Assembly: GCF_003284965.1 (NCBI RefSeq)
Contig: NZ_QMEW01000027.1
Location: 1-64,000, forward strand
Source: Mycolicibacterium sp. GF69
GTDB taxonomy: Bacteria > Actinomycetota > Actinomycetes > Mycobacteriales > Mycobacteriaceae
Reading direction: 5' to 3'
Length of the DNA: 64,000 bases
Shown here: positions 53,230 to 61,668 of the stretch, piece by piece
Layout: each line of letters starts with the position of its first letter
Numbering within the stretch: position 1 is the stretch's first letter
Translations under genes and position numbers: made by a program
The notes under the pieces: generated by a model
Told to the model about the DNA's origin: nothing
The model's input: the letters and a program-made list of their open reading frames with translations, nothing else
Databases searched by the model: none

Positions 53230-53532
53230 ATGTCTGACGAGAAGATCTACAACTTTGCGGCGATCGATGCGGGGGCGGAAGAAATACAAAGTGCCGTCGC
53301 GCAAACCGAGACGCTGCTTCATGAGGGCAAAAGCTCTCTCACCACGCTCGCAACCGTTTGGGGCGGCGAAGGCTCGGAGGCCTACCAGGCCGTCCAGATG
53401 CGGTGGGACAGCACTTCGACGGAACTCAACGCTGCCCTCAAGAACCTCGCCATTGCAGTCGCAGAGGCCGGCGGCACCGGCGGCGTCATGGCCAATGCCG
53501 AACGGTGCATCAGCGGTTCATTCGGCGGATAA
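53230..53532 (+). CDS. esxA: ESX-1 substrate EsxA (ESAT-6)
   Basis: 100 residues, helical hairpin with the WXG turn intact: YNFAAIDAGAEEIQSAVAQTETLLHEGKSSLTTLATVWGGEGSEAYQAVQ and ELNAALKNLA. Forms a 1:1 dimer with EsxB, is exported by ESX-1, and is the archetypal virulence or conjugation-associated effector in the genus. The C-terminal ENVTGMF-like region of tuberculosis EsxA is replaced by AERCISGSFGG, with a cysteine. Starts 32 bp after esxB and is followed by a strong hairpin. Confidence 0.95.
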   Translation: MSDEKIYNFAAIDAGAEEIQSAVAQTETLLHEGKSSLTTLATVWGGEGSEAYQAVQMRWDSTSTELNAALKNLAIAVAEAGGTGGVMANAERCISGSFGG

Positions 53533-53543
53533 TCCTGCGCACG

Positions 53544-53580
53544 GGTGGGCAAGCTCGTCCCTCGGGGGGTCTTGCCCACC
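53544..53580 (+). promoter_or_regulatory. 10-bp perfect hairpin between esxA and espI
   Basis: GGTGGGCAAG / CTTGCCCACC with a 17-nt loop lies 11 bp after the esxA stop and 38 bp before espI. No T-run follows. It probably stabilises or punctuates the esxBA transcript, allowing substrate genes to be expressed above the downstream ATPase; full termination is also possible. Confidence 0.7.
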
Positions 53581-53618
53581 TGGTGCGTCGCACTCACCGA
53601 CAACATTGAGAGGTACCC

Positions 53619-55103
53619 ATGTCGGCAGACTATGACCGGCTATTCCACTCCAAGGGAGATGCTGTCCAGACAGCCGACGATGACGCAACGGATCGTGACT
53701 CCGCTGCCGGTGGTTCGGCTGCGCCCACGCTCACGACCCCACCGGCGCCACCACCCACGCCGGCACCCGCTCCGCCGGCCACCCCCAACGGGCCTGCTGC
53801 CGGCGAGTCGACCGGGCCGACGGCTTCGGCCGAGTTGACCGGACCCACGGCTTCGGCCGAGCTGACCGGGCCAACGATGCCTGTCGCCCAGACCATGACG
53901 GGGCAGGCACCGCCGATGCGGTCCACCGAGATCACCACTCAGATGCCACCCACGCGTTCGACGGGCCCGCAGCGGCAACCGAATTCGATGATGCGGGTCC
54001 CGGCGGCCGGCGCACCGACGGGTGCGCGCTTCGAGCAGCCGCGGCCGGCGCCCACACCGGCGCCGCGACCTGCCCCCGCCCCGCCTCCGAGCCAGCACTT
54101 CGCGGAATCGAAGCCCGACATGGGCGGCGGTCTGACCGCGCCCGCTCAGACATCGGCGGCCACGATCGGCAATCACCGCGCGATCGATGCGCTATCCCAC
54201 GTCGGGGTGAAGTCGGCGGTGAAGATGCCCTCGCAGCGGGGCTGGCGCCACCTGCTCTACCTGCTGACCCGGATCAACCTCGGGTTGTCGCCCGATGAGC
54301 TCTACGAGATGGAGTTGCACGCCCGGATCCGCCGCAATGCCCGCGATTCCTACCAGATCGGCGTTTTCGGGCTCAAGGGTGGCGTCGGTAAGACCGCCGT
54401 CACCGTTGCGCTCGGATCGGCGATGAGCAAGGTGCGCGGCGACCGCATCCTCGCCGTGGACGCAGACCCCGACGGCGGCAACCTCGCCGACCGCGCGGGC
54501 CGCCAGTCCGCTGCCACCGTCGCCGACCTGCTCGCCGACAAGGAACTGGCGCGCTACAACGACATTCGCGCATACACCAGCATGAACGCCGCGAACCTCG
54601 AGGTGCTGTCGAGCGAGGACTACAGCGGTGCGCGCCGCGAGTTCAACGACGATGACTGGAAGGGCGTGACCAACGTCGTGTCGCGCTACTACAACCTCGT
54701 GCTCGCCGACTGCGGTGCGGGGTTGTTCCAGCCCGCGGCCCGTGGCGTGCTGTCGACGGTCTCGGGTCTGGTGATCGTCGCGAGCGCTTCGATCGACGGT
54801 GCCCGGCAGGCCGCGATGACGATGGACTGGTTGCGGCAGAACGGATATCAGGATCTCCTCGGCCGCTCGTGTGTGGTGATCAACCACGTCGTCCCGGGCA
54901 AGCCGAACATCGATGTCGAAGACCTGGTCGCGCAGTTCGAGCGTCACGTCCCGCCGGGCCGCGTCGTCGTGCTGCCCTTCGACAAGCACATCGCGGCGGG
55001 CACCGAAATCCAACTCGACCTGCTGGGCAAGACGTTCCGACGCAGGATCGTCGAGTTGGCGGCGGCCCTGTCCGATGACTTCGACAGGCTTGAACGGCGT
55101 TGA
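53619..55103 (+). CDS. espI: EspI, MinD-like ATPase of ESX-1
   Basis: 494 residues, shorter than the 666 of M. tuberculosis. Pro/Thr/Ala-rich N-terminal half (about 25-185) with TGPTASAEL repeated; then RGWRHLLYLLTR and the MinD-like domain: Walker A GLKGGVGKTAVTVALG (about 250), VDADPDGGNLADRAG, and the VLADCGAGL switch. EspI lowers ESX-1 activity when ATP is scarce in M. tuberculosis. The stop overlaps the eccD1 start (TTGA). A second family member lies at 40269. Confidence 0.92.
   Translation: MSADYDRLFHSKGDAVQTADDDATDRDSAAGGSAAPTLTTPPAPPPTPAPAPPATPNGPAAGESTGPTASAELTGPTASAELTGPTMPVAQTMTGQAPPMRSTEITTQMPPTRSTGPQRQPNSMMRVPAAGAPTGARFEQPRPAPTPAPRPAPAPPPSQHFAESKPDMGGGLTAPAQTSAATIGNHRAIDALSHVGVKSAVKMPSQRGWRHLLYLLTRINLGLSPDELYEMELHARIRRNARDSYQIGVFGLKGGVGKTAVTVALGSAMSKVRGDRILAVDADPDGGNLADRAGRQSAATVADLLADKELARYNDIRAYTSMNAANLEVLSSEDYSGARREFNDDDWKGVTNVVSRYYNLVLADCGAGLFQPAARGVLSTVSGLVIVASASIDGARQAAMTMDWLRQNGYQDLLGRSCVVINHVVPGKPNIDVEDLVAQFERHVPPGRVVVLPFDKHIAAGTEIQLDLLGKTFRRRIVELAAALSDDFDRLERR
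53811..53876 (+). repeat. 27-bp tandem coding repeat in espI
   Basis: Two complete 27-bp units (53811-53837, 53838-53864) with few differences, plus 12 bp of a third, encode TGPTASAEL twice and TGPT. The segment lies in the disordered N-terminal half, so unit number is likely to vary between strains. Confidence 0.8.
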
Positions 55104-56626
55104 CGTCCACTGCCGCAGCATCATCGGCGTCGAGCGTCACGCCCGGCCGCCCGTCGACCACCCGGGTCACGATCCTCACCGGGCGGCGGATGACCGACCT
55201 GGTGCTGCCTGCCACCGCGCCGATCGAGACCTACATCGACGAGACGGTGTCCGTGCTGGCCGAACTGCTCGAGGACACCCCCAAAGACGTCCTCGCCGGC
55301 TTCGACTTCACCGCACAGGGGATATGGGCGTTTGCCCGGCCGGGTGCCCCGCCGTTGAGGCTCGACGAGTCGTTGGACGACGCCGGGGTGGTCGACGGGT
55401 CACTGCTCACCCTGGTGTCGGTCAGCCGCACCGAGCGCTACCGTCCGCTCGTCGAGGACGTCATCGACGCGATCGCGGTGCTCGACGAGTCGCCGGAGTT
55501 CGACCGGTCAGCGCTCAATCGTTTTGTCGGCCTTGCTATTCCGTTGGTTGCCCTCGTCGTCACCGTGATGACACTGGTGGGGTGGGCTCGGGCAGGCCAC
55601 GACTGGTGGTGGGCGGTGGCCCTCGGCGTACTGGGTATGGGCCTGCTCGGGGGCAGCGCGTTGGCCACCAACCGCTACCGCAACCTCGACATGGCGGAAA
55701 GCCTGTTGACGGCGGCCATACCGACGCTCGCCGGCGCGGTCGCACTGGCGGTGCCGTTACCCCGCGGGGTGGACTCGCTGGGGGCGCCGCAGATCGCGGG
55801 TGCGAGTGCCGTGGTGCTGCTGTTGACGTTGGCGACGCGCGGCGGTCCGCGGCGAAGAGCCGAGGTCGCGTCGTTCACCGCGGTGACCGCGATCGCGGTG
55901 ACCGCCGCGGCGATCGCGTACGGCTACGGCTGGCAGTACTGGGTGGCGGCGGGTGCGATCGCGTTCGGCCTGATCGTGGTGACCAATGCGGCGAAGCTGA
56001 CGGTCGCGGTGGCCCGGATCGCGCTGCCGCCGATACCGGCTCCGGGCGAGACCGTCACGAACGACGAGCTACTCGACCCGGTCGCGACCACAGGCACCGA
56101 CGAGGAGTCACCGACCTGGCAGGCGATCATCGCGTCGGTCCCGGATTCGGCCGCGCGACTGCACGAGCGCAGTCAACTGGCCAAGCGGTTGCTGATCGGG
56201 TTCGTCACGGCCGGCGCACTTGTGCTGTCGATCGGCGCGATCGGCGTTGTGGTGCAAGGCCATTTCTTCGTGCACAGCATGATCGTCGCGACGTTGGTGG
56301 TCGCGATCTGCGCATTTCGGTCCCGGTTGTACGCCGAACGGTGGTGCGCATGGGCGCTGCTGGCGGCGGTTGTCGCGATCCCGACCGGCGTGATGATCCG
56401 GCTGTGCCTGTGGTATCCGGATGCCGCGTGGCTGGTGCTGGCCGGATATCTGGCCCTCGGAATCGTCGCGCTGATCGTCGTGGGGGCCACCGCGAGTGTG
56501 CGCCGGGTGTCGCCGGTGACCAAGCGGATCCTCGAACTGCTCGACGGCGTCACCATCGCCGCGCTGATCCCGATGTTGCTGTGGGTCGCCAGCGTCTACG
56601 ACCTGCTACGCAACCTACGCTTCTAG
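55100..56626 (+). CDS. eccD1: ESX-1 membrane channel component EccD1
   Basis: 508 residues. TTG start overlapping the espI stop (TTGA). The N-terminal ubiquitin-like domain (about 15-100: TRVTILTGRRMTDLVLP ... LDDAGVVDGSLLTLV) is followed by about 11 membrane helices. The RYRPLVEDVIDAIAVLDESPEFDR linker and ALPPIPAPGETV loop are nearly identical to the tuberculosis protein. EccD dimers form the scaffold of the ESX-1 pore. Last core gene in the window; eccE1 and mycP1 are not present up to 64000. Confidence 0.95.
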   Translation: MTSTAAASSASSVTPGRPSTTRVTILTGRRMTDLVLPATAPIETYIDETVSVLAELLEDTPKDVLAGFDFTAQGIWAFARPGAPPLRLDESLDDAGVVDGSLLTLVSVSRTERYRPLVEDVIDAIAVLDESPEFDRSALNRFVGLAIPLVALVVTVMTLVGWARAGHDWWWAVALGVLGMGLLGGSALATNRYRNLDMAESLLTAAIPTLAGAVALAVPLPRGVDSLGAPQIAGASAVVLLLTLATRGGPRRRAEVASFTAVTAIAVTAAAIAYGYGWQYWVAAGAIAFGLIVVTNAAKLTVAVARIALPPIPAPGETVTNDELLDPVATTGTDEESPTWQAIIASVPDSAARLHERSQLAKRLLIGFVTAGALVLSIGAIGVVVQGHFFVHSMIVATLVVAICAFRSRLYAERWCAWALLAAVVAIPTGVMIRLCLWYPDAAWLVLAGYLALGIVALIVVGATASVRRVSPVTKRILELLDGVTIAALIPMLLWVASVYDLLRNLRF

Positions 56627-56634
56627 GCCACGCC

Positions 56635-57384
56635 GTGTTCAGGCTGACGGCGCTACTGCCCGGCCCCCGCGCCGCGCGTCTCGGGTTCTGTTGTCTGATC
56701 GCGACTTCGGTGTTGTCGGCGTGCGCAACCACCGTCGACGGCAGCGCTCGTTCGGCAGGCGTCAGTACCGCAGAACCGTCGAATACGCCGACCGCACCGG
56801 TGGTGGTGCCCGCGGCGGCGGCCGAAGCGAGCCTGCTCAAACGCCATGAACTGGCCGCCATCATCGGAGACATCGACTTGAGCGAGGTCGAATCGTATAC
56901 GGGGCCGAACCGCTCCAGCAGCGACGCGTTCGAGCCATCGGACTGTGTCCACCGTTTAGAGGTCGCCAAAGGTATCGGATACGGGGCCGATGGGCGCCGA
57001 GCGATCGCGGGTGACACGAACAAGGGCGCCAACGGCCGGATCGCGGCGCAGGTCATCAGCGTCTGGGAAAACCGTCACCAGCCGCGCGGCGTGCTCGGAT
57101 CCGTCCGACGGAGCTGGTCGCTGTGCCGCGACGGTGAGCAGTTCACGGTGGCGGGCGCGGACGGCGAAAAAGAGCAGTACTGGGTGGCCGGCGCGATCAG
57201 CGGCGTGAACGAAAACCGAGCCGGCACAGTGGCAGAGCGCCGGGAGCCGCCGGGGTGGACGTGCCATCACGTCTTCGCCACCCAGGCCAACGTCGCAGTG
57301 GAGACCATGGCCTGCGGTGACGGTGATACCGCCGCGCAGGCCGACGAGATCGCCGATCGCATCCTGGCGCGACTCCCACGCTGA
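56635..57384 (+). CDS. PknH-ectodomain-like lipoprotein downstream of eccD1
   Basis: 249 residues from a GTG 8 bp after eccD1. Signal peptide with lipobox LSAC (about residue 28). The mature domain follows the PknH sensor-domain pattern: LLKRHELAAIIGDIDL, SDCVHRLEV, RSWSLCRDGEQF, then W-C-H-H and ETMACGDGD, giving four cysteines for two disulfides. Paralogues lie at 60886 and, as a membrane protein, at 61669. Probable sensing or ligand-binding lipoprotein; function unknown. Convergent with the kinase at 57429. Confidence 0.82.
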   Translation: MFRLTALLPGPRAARLGFCCLIATSVLSACATTVDGSARSAGVSTAEPSNTPTAPVVVPAAAAEASLLKRHELAAIIGDIDLSEVESYTGPNRSSSDAFEPSDCVHRLEVAKGIGYGADGRRAIAGDTNKGANGRIAAQVISVWENRHQPRGVLGSVRRSWSLCRDGEQFTVAGADGEKEQYWVAGAISGVNENRAGTVAERREPPGWTCHHVFATQANVAVETMACGDGDTAAQADEIADRILARLPR

Positions 57385-57428
57385 GCGAATCGGGCGCACA
57401 GCCGGCCGGGGGACGGGTGACGATGGGC

Positions 57429-59450
57429 CTACTTCAGTTCGCGGGCCAGCGCCGGTGCGAAATTGGCGTCGAGATACTGGCTCGCGAGGTAACCACCCGG
57501 TCCGGTCAACGCGGCGATGGTGTCCGCCTGGTCCACGACGATCATCTTTCCTTGGTAGCCGGTGAAAGGTCTTGGCAGCCCGTCGAATCCACCGCCGCCG
57601 GCTCTGCTGTCGGTACGGATGACGATGAGCACGTCCGTCTCGATGCGGTAGACGCCGACCGGGTCGGGCATGGGCCGGGTGTCACCGGTGTCGGTAGCTG
57701 TGCGGGCGAGTTCGGAGCTGTAGCGCAGGCCGAGCGCTTCGAGATAGTTGGAGGCTGTCGAAGGGGTGAGTATTTCCGCCACCCCTGAATCTGAATAAAC
57801 GAGAGCCTCAACGGATTTGCCGACCCACGAGGAGTTTTGGTTCTTCAGGTCATCCTGTTGTGACCGCACATCGTTGATGAGGTCCTTCGCCTTTTGTTCG
57901 TAGCCGAGGATCTGGCCGATCCAGAGCAGCCGGTTCTGCCACGTCCATCCCGCCGGGTCTTGATTCTTCGGCACGGTCAGCGTCGGCGCGATGGCGGCCA
58001 GTTTGTCGTAGGTGGCGCCGTCCATGCTGCCGGTCGCGATGATGACGTCGGGATCGGCGGCCGCGACCGCGCCGGTGTTGGTGAATCCGGTCAGTACGGT
58101 CGGATCGCCGGTGACCGCTGACTTCTCCCAGCTGGGCAGCGCGCTGGTGGATGAGCCGATCACAACGGGCTGAACCCCCAGCGACAGCACGGCGTCACCG
58201 TCACCGGGACCGATCGCCGCCACCCTCTGCGGTCGCGTCGTGAGCTCGGTGGTGCCGAACTGATGGGTGAACGTCTGGGCCTGATAGGCAGGTTCGGAGG
58301 GTCCCCGATCCCACAGCATCACGCCGACGACGGCGACGACGAGGACGACGGCGACGCCGGCGGCGACGATGAGCCGTGTGCGCCGGCGATCGGACCCGCC
58401 GGCCTTGGGCGAGGCGCGCTGGGCTGCCTGCGTCAGCGCGTGGTTCTGGGCGGGAGCCCACCCGCTGGGATAGGTCAGAGAGTCGACCACTCGCGGTGGC
58501 CCGGGCGCCGCGTACGCCGGCGGCGGACCGACCGGCGGCCCGCCGGTCGGCCCTGATGGCGACCAATCGGCCGGCAGGCGCGCAGCGGTCGGTGTGGTCC
58601 GCAGTTGCACGGTGGTGTCATCGAGAGCCGCAGCTGCGGCAGCGGCGAGGTCGCGGGCGCTTTGGTAACGGGCGTTGGGGTCCTTGGCCATCGCTTTGGC
58701 GATGACGGCGTCGATCGCGGACGGCGCCTGCGGCATCCGGTCGGTGACCTTCGGCGGCGGCGCGGACAGATGGCCCGCTATCGTCGCCCCGACGTCGGCG
58801 CCCGGGCGCGCAAACGGGGTCTGACCCGTGAGCATCGTGTACAGGCTGCAACCCAGCGCGTAGATGTCCGCGCGGTGGTCAGCCGGTTGCCCGCTGAGCG
58901 TCTCGGGTGCGGCGTAGGCGATCGACGCCATCACCATGCCCGTCTGCGTCAGTCCCGCCGCTTCGTCGCTGCGCTTGGCGATTCCGAAGTCCGCCAGAAA
59001 GATTCGTTGATCATTGGCAGCGAGCAGGAAGTTGGCGGGTTTGATGTCGCGGTGCAGTAAGCCGCGCTGATGCGCGTAGTCGACGGCGTCGGCGACCGCC
59101 GTGATGATGCGCAACGCACGCTCCGGGGTCATGCGTCCCGCCTTGAGTTCACGGTGCGCGTCGCTGCCCGCGACGTACTGCATGGCGATCCAAAGGTGAC
59201 CATCAGGGGTCTCGCCCCGGTTGTAGACCGACACGATGTGGGGGTGATCCAGCGTCGCAGCCAGATCGGCCTCGCGCAGGAACCGGTCACGAAAATGCTT
59301 GTCTAGGGTCAAGTCCGAGGACAGCACCTTCAGTGCGTCCGAACGCGGCAAGGTGGGGTGGGCCGCGCGGTAGACCGTGCCCATGCCACCCCTGCCGAGG
59401 ACCGCTTCAATGCGGTAGCCGGCGACCACCGATCCCACGTCGAGCGTCAT
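57429..59450 (-). CDS. Receptor Ser/Thr kinase with FepB/siderophore-binding-like ectodomain
   Basis: 673 residues. Kinase domain (about 12-270): GRGGMGTVY, K41 in ALKVL, HRDIKPANF (133-141), DFG (154-156), APETLS. A Pro-rich juxtamembrane stretch and one membrane helix (about 362-382) follow. The outer ~280 residues read as a TroA/FepB-type periplasmic-binding protein: TTRPQRVAAIGPGDGDAVLSLGVQPVVIG, DPDVIIATGSMDGATYDKLAAIAPT and closing GYQGKMIVVDQADTIAALTGPGG. That ABC-binding-protein fold normally delivers iron-siderophores. No ABC transporter genes are adjacent, so it should act as sensor. Adjacent to ESX-1. Confidence 0.87.
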   Translation of the reverse strand: MTLDVGSVVAGYRIEAVLGRGGMGTVYRAAHPTLPRSDALKVLSSDLTLDKHFRDRFLREADLAATLDHPHIVSVYNRGETPDGHLWIAMQYVAGSDAHRELKAGRMTPERALRIITAVADAVDYAHQRGLLHRDIKPANFLLAANDQRIFLADFGIAKRSDEAAGLTQTGMVMASIAYAAPETLSGQPADHRADIYALGCSLYTMLTGQTPFARPGADVGATIAGHLSAPPPKVTDRMPQAPSAIDAVIAKAMAKDPNARYQSARDLAAAAAAALDDTTVQLRTTPTAARLPADWSPSGPTGGPPVGPPPAYAAPGPPRVVDSLTYPSGWAPAQNHALTQAAQRASPKAGGSDRRRTRLIVAAGVAVVLVVAVVGVMLWDRGPSEPAYQAQTFTHQFGTTELTTRPQRVAAIGPGDGDAVLSLGVQPVVIGSSTSALPSWEKSAVTGDPTVLTGFTNTGAVAAADPDVIIATGSMDGATYDKLAAIAPTLTVPKNQDPAGWTWQNRLLWIGQILGYEQKAKDLINDVRSQQDDLKNQNSSWVGKSVEALVYSDSGVAEILTPSTASNYLEALGLRYSSELARTATDTGDTRPMPDPVGVYRIETDVLIVIRTDSRAGGGGFDGLPRPFTGYQGKMIVVDQADTIAALTGPGGYLASQYLDANFAPALARELK

Positions 59451-59487
59451 CGGTGAAGCTCCTCGATACGGACGGGGGCGGACCGGT

Positions 59488-60783
59488 TCATGAGGCCATC
59501 AGCATCGTGTACTGCGCAGCGGCCATCTGGTGGGCATCGTTGAGTTGCGCCGAACCCGCTTCGACGACATACCGATCGGCGACGGCGAAGCACACCACAT
59601 AGCTACCCAGCCGATCGTCGTGCTGACTGCAGTGCGAATCGGGCATGTTCGGTACAGGCGCGACCGGACCGCCGGACGCGTCCGACTCGGCCGCGAACTG
59701 CTCCACCATCTTCGCGGCGGCCTCTTCGTCGCGCACGCGATACACCGAGGCCTTACCCCTCGACCACAGGTCCATGCCGGTATCGGCGAACAGCTTCGCC
59801 GATGACTGCGGAGACGTCTGGAAGTGCAGTGCGGCGTACGAGCCGTATACGTGGTTCGACTCGACAGGAACCTTGTCCCCGGTCTCCGGAATGGTGCGCG
59901 CCAATAGCCCGCTTTCGTCGAGCGCGAGGTTGGGCAGTTCTGCGACCGGGGTGGGCTTGAACTTGTCGATCGCCGGGATCTGGCGGTCCAATGCTTTGGC
60001 GACCAGATCTGCGGTCGGGCCGACGCCTCGGGGCGTGTCTGCGGACTGGATGAGCACGAACGGCCCGCGTGAGGTGTAGGCGTTGATGGCGGTCTCCGGG
60101 GTGGTCGAGCCCGGCGGGGTTATTTCGTAGGTGGATGCGCGGGCGTCGGGGTGGTTGGGCACGCTGACCGGTTGTGCCGGCGGCAGGTAATCAGCGATGT
60201 CGGGCTGCAATGCGAGGTCGGCGAATTCGGTGGCGGCCGCTGCCGCTGCCGCGGGATCGGCGAAACGCAGTACCGCATTGACCAGGCTCGTCCCGGGGGG
60301 GTCGGTGCGTCGGCTCGAGGAGAACCCGGTGACGAAGTTGTGTTTGTCGGCGGCCGCGGCGATTCGCTCGGGCAGGAGTATCCGCAGCGACGCGGCGTCT
60401 TTGAAGATCGAGGTCGGCATGACCCAGCGCTCGAGTGCGGGGTCGGTCTCCCACGGTCCGATGACGTGTTCGGTCATCCGCACAGCCTCGGCCAGAGCGC
60501 CCTTGGACCGGCTGCCTGCGACGCCGAGAGGCGGCGCGGCCCGGGTGGGGTAGTTGCCGGTGTCGAGCAGGGTCACGTCAACCACCCCGGGCGGCGGGCC
60601 ACCAGCCGGCCGCTGCGCCGTTCCATCCACCACGACCGTGCACGCTGTGGCGGTCAGCATCGCCGCTACCGTCGCAGTCAGCCGTGTCGCGTGTCCAGAC
60701 CAGCGGGTTGAGGCCACCTTCCGGCCGTCTTTGGTTGCGCCGGCCAACACCCCGCGCGGGAAGTAGCTCATACGCGGGTACAT
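59488..60783 (-). CDS. Mycobacterial lipoprotein, paralogue of 32508-33695
   Basis: About 431 residues from the ATG at 60783 (starts at 60864, 60771 or GTG 60717 are also in frame). Signal/lipobox around TATAC. Mature blocks YPTRAAPPLGVAG, HVIGPWETDPALERW, AAAADKHNFVTGFSSS, LVNAVLRFADP and SHCSQHDDRL ... VCFAVADRYVVEAG parallel those of the plus-strand lipoprotein at 32508. Secreted, lipid-anchored, function unknown. Located 37 bp upstream of the receptor-kinase gene on the same strand, so it is probably in the same transcript and may share its signal pathway. Confidence 0.82.
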   Translation of the reverse strand: MYPRMSYFPRGVLAGATKDGRKVASTRWSGHATRLTATVAAMLTATACTVVVDGTAQRPAGGPPPGVVDVTLLDTGNYPTRAAPPLGVAGSRSKGALAEAVRMTEHVIGPWETDPALERWVMPTSIFKDAASLRILLPERIAAAADKHNFVTGFSSSRRTDPPGTSLVNAVLRFADPAAAAAAATEFADLALQPDIADYLPPAQPVSVPNHPDARASTYEITPPGSTTPETAINAYTSRGPFVLIQSADTPRGVGPTADLVAKALDRQIPAIDKFKPTPVAELPNLALDESGLLARTIPETGDKVPVESNHVYGSYAALHFQTSPQSSAKLFADTGMDLWSRGKASVYRVRDEEAAAKMVEQFAAESDASGGPVAPVPNMPDSHCSQHDDRLGSYVVCFAVADRYVVEAGSAQLNDAHQMAAAQYTMLMAS

Positions 60784-60885
60784 TAGCGGCCCCCGGGTCG
60801 GCTGACCCGCTCGATCGCGGCCCCGAGACCTACGGCTGCGGTATCCGACCGGGTGGCGCAGCACCGGTGGATCGGTAAACGGTCG

Positions 60886-61623
60886 CTATGTGGGTACGTT
60901 GGCCAGAATCCGATCGGTCAGCGTGTTGGCCGGTGCCGCGCTGTCACCATCGGTGCAGACGATGACCTCGACCAGCACGTTGGCGCGGTGCGAGACGACG
61001 TGGTGACAGTTGCGGGGCTCTCCGTCGCGCTTGAAGGTGGTGCCCATGCGATCCGGCCCGGTGATGATCGGATACGGCACCCAACGCTGGGTGGTCTCCG
61101 GGTCGAGCTCGATGAAGAAGATGTCGCCGTCGGGGCAGTTGCGCCATTCGCGGTCGATGATCCACAACGCTTCGCCTTGCCCGGTGATGTCGGCTGGATT
61201 CTCAAAAATAGACACCATCTGGGTGACGGCCTGTCCGCCGGCGCCGCGGTTGGCGTTGCCGACCAAGGTCGGCTTCTTCGCCCATACCCCGGTCTCCCCG
61301 GCCAATGCGCGGGACCGGCACGCCCAGGGCTCGATCTTGACGTTCGCCCGTCGGACCTCGTTGTAGGCCTGCGTTTCGACGAGGTCCGTGTCGCCGATGA
61401 CGGCACCGAGTTCGCTGCGCTTGAGCAGCAGGTCGCCGCCCCCGGCTGCCGGCACCAGCGTCGGCGTCGGCTGCGCGGACGTGGTTGTGGTGACCGGAGC
61501 CGGCGCCGCCGATGTCGTTGTCTCGACGTCATCGGCCGGCCTGGCGCCGCCGTCGACGGACGATGAGCAGCCGGCCACCGCGAGCAGAGCGGACACCGCC
61601 AGAACAGCGTGGATCGACCGCAT
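60886..61623 (-). CDS. PknH-ectodomain-like lipoprotein
   Basis: 245 residues. Lipobox VAGC at about residue 19. PknH-like sensor pattern: LLLKRSELGAVIGDTDLVET, PWACRSRALAG, EWRNCPDGDIFF, EPRNCHHVVSHRANVLVEVIVCTDGD, giving four conserved Cys as in the domain of tuberculosis PknH. Start ATG 61623: GGGAG is 9 nt upstream, whereas the ATG at 61632 is only 1 nt from it. Paralogue of the lipoprotein at 56635. Lies 45 bp downstream of the membrane protein at 61669, same strand. Confidence 0.83.
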   Translation of the reverse strand: MRSIHAVLAVSALLAVAGCSSSVDGGARPADDVETTTSAAPAPVTTTTSAQPTPTLVPAAGGGDLLLKRSELGAVIGDTDLVETQAYNEVRRANVKIEPWACRSRALAGETGVWAKKPTLVGNANRGAGGQAVTQMVSIFENPADITGQGEALWIIDREWRNCPDGDIFFIELDPETTQRWVPYPIITGPDRMGTTFKRDGEPRNCHHVVSHRANVLVEVIVCTDGDSAAPANTLTDRILANVPT

Positions 61624-61668
61624 TACGTTCATCTCCCTTATCTCGACATTCCGCATCTTCGCGGCCGG

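Noticed and set aside
54913..56634. 823-codon frame in another register over espI and eccD1
   Set aside because: Only its last 249 codons (lipoprotein at 56635) are real; the rest is a shadow of eccD1.
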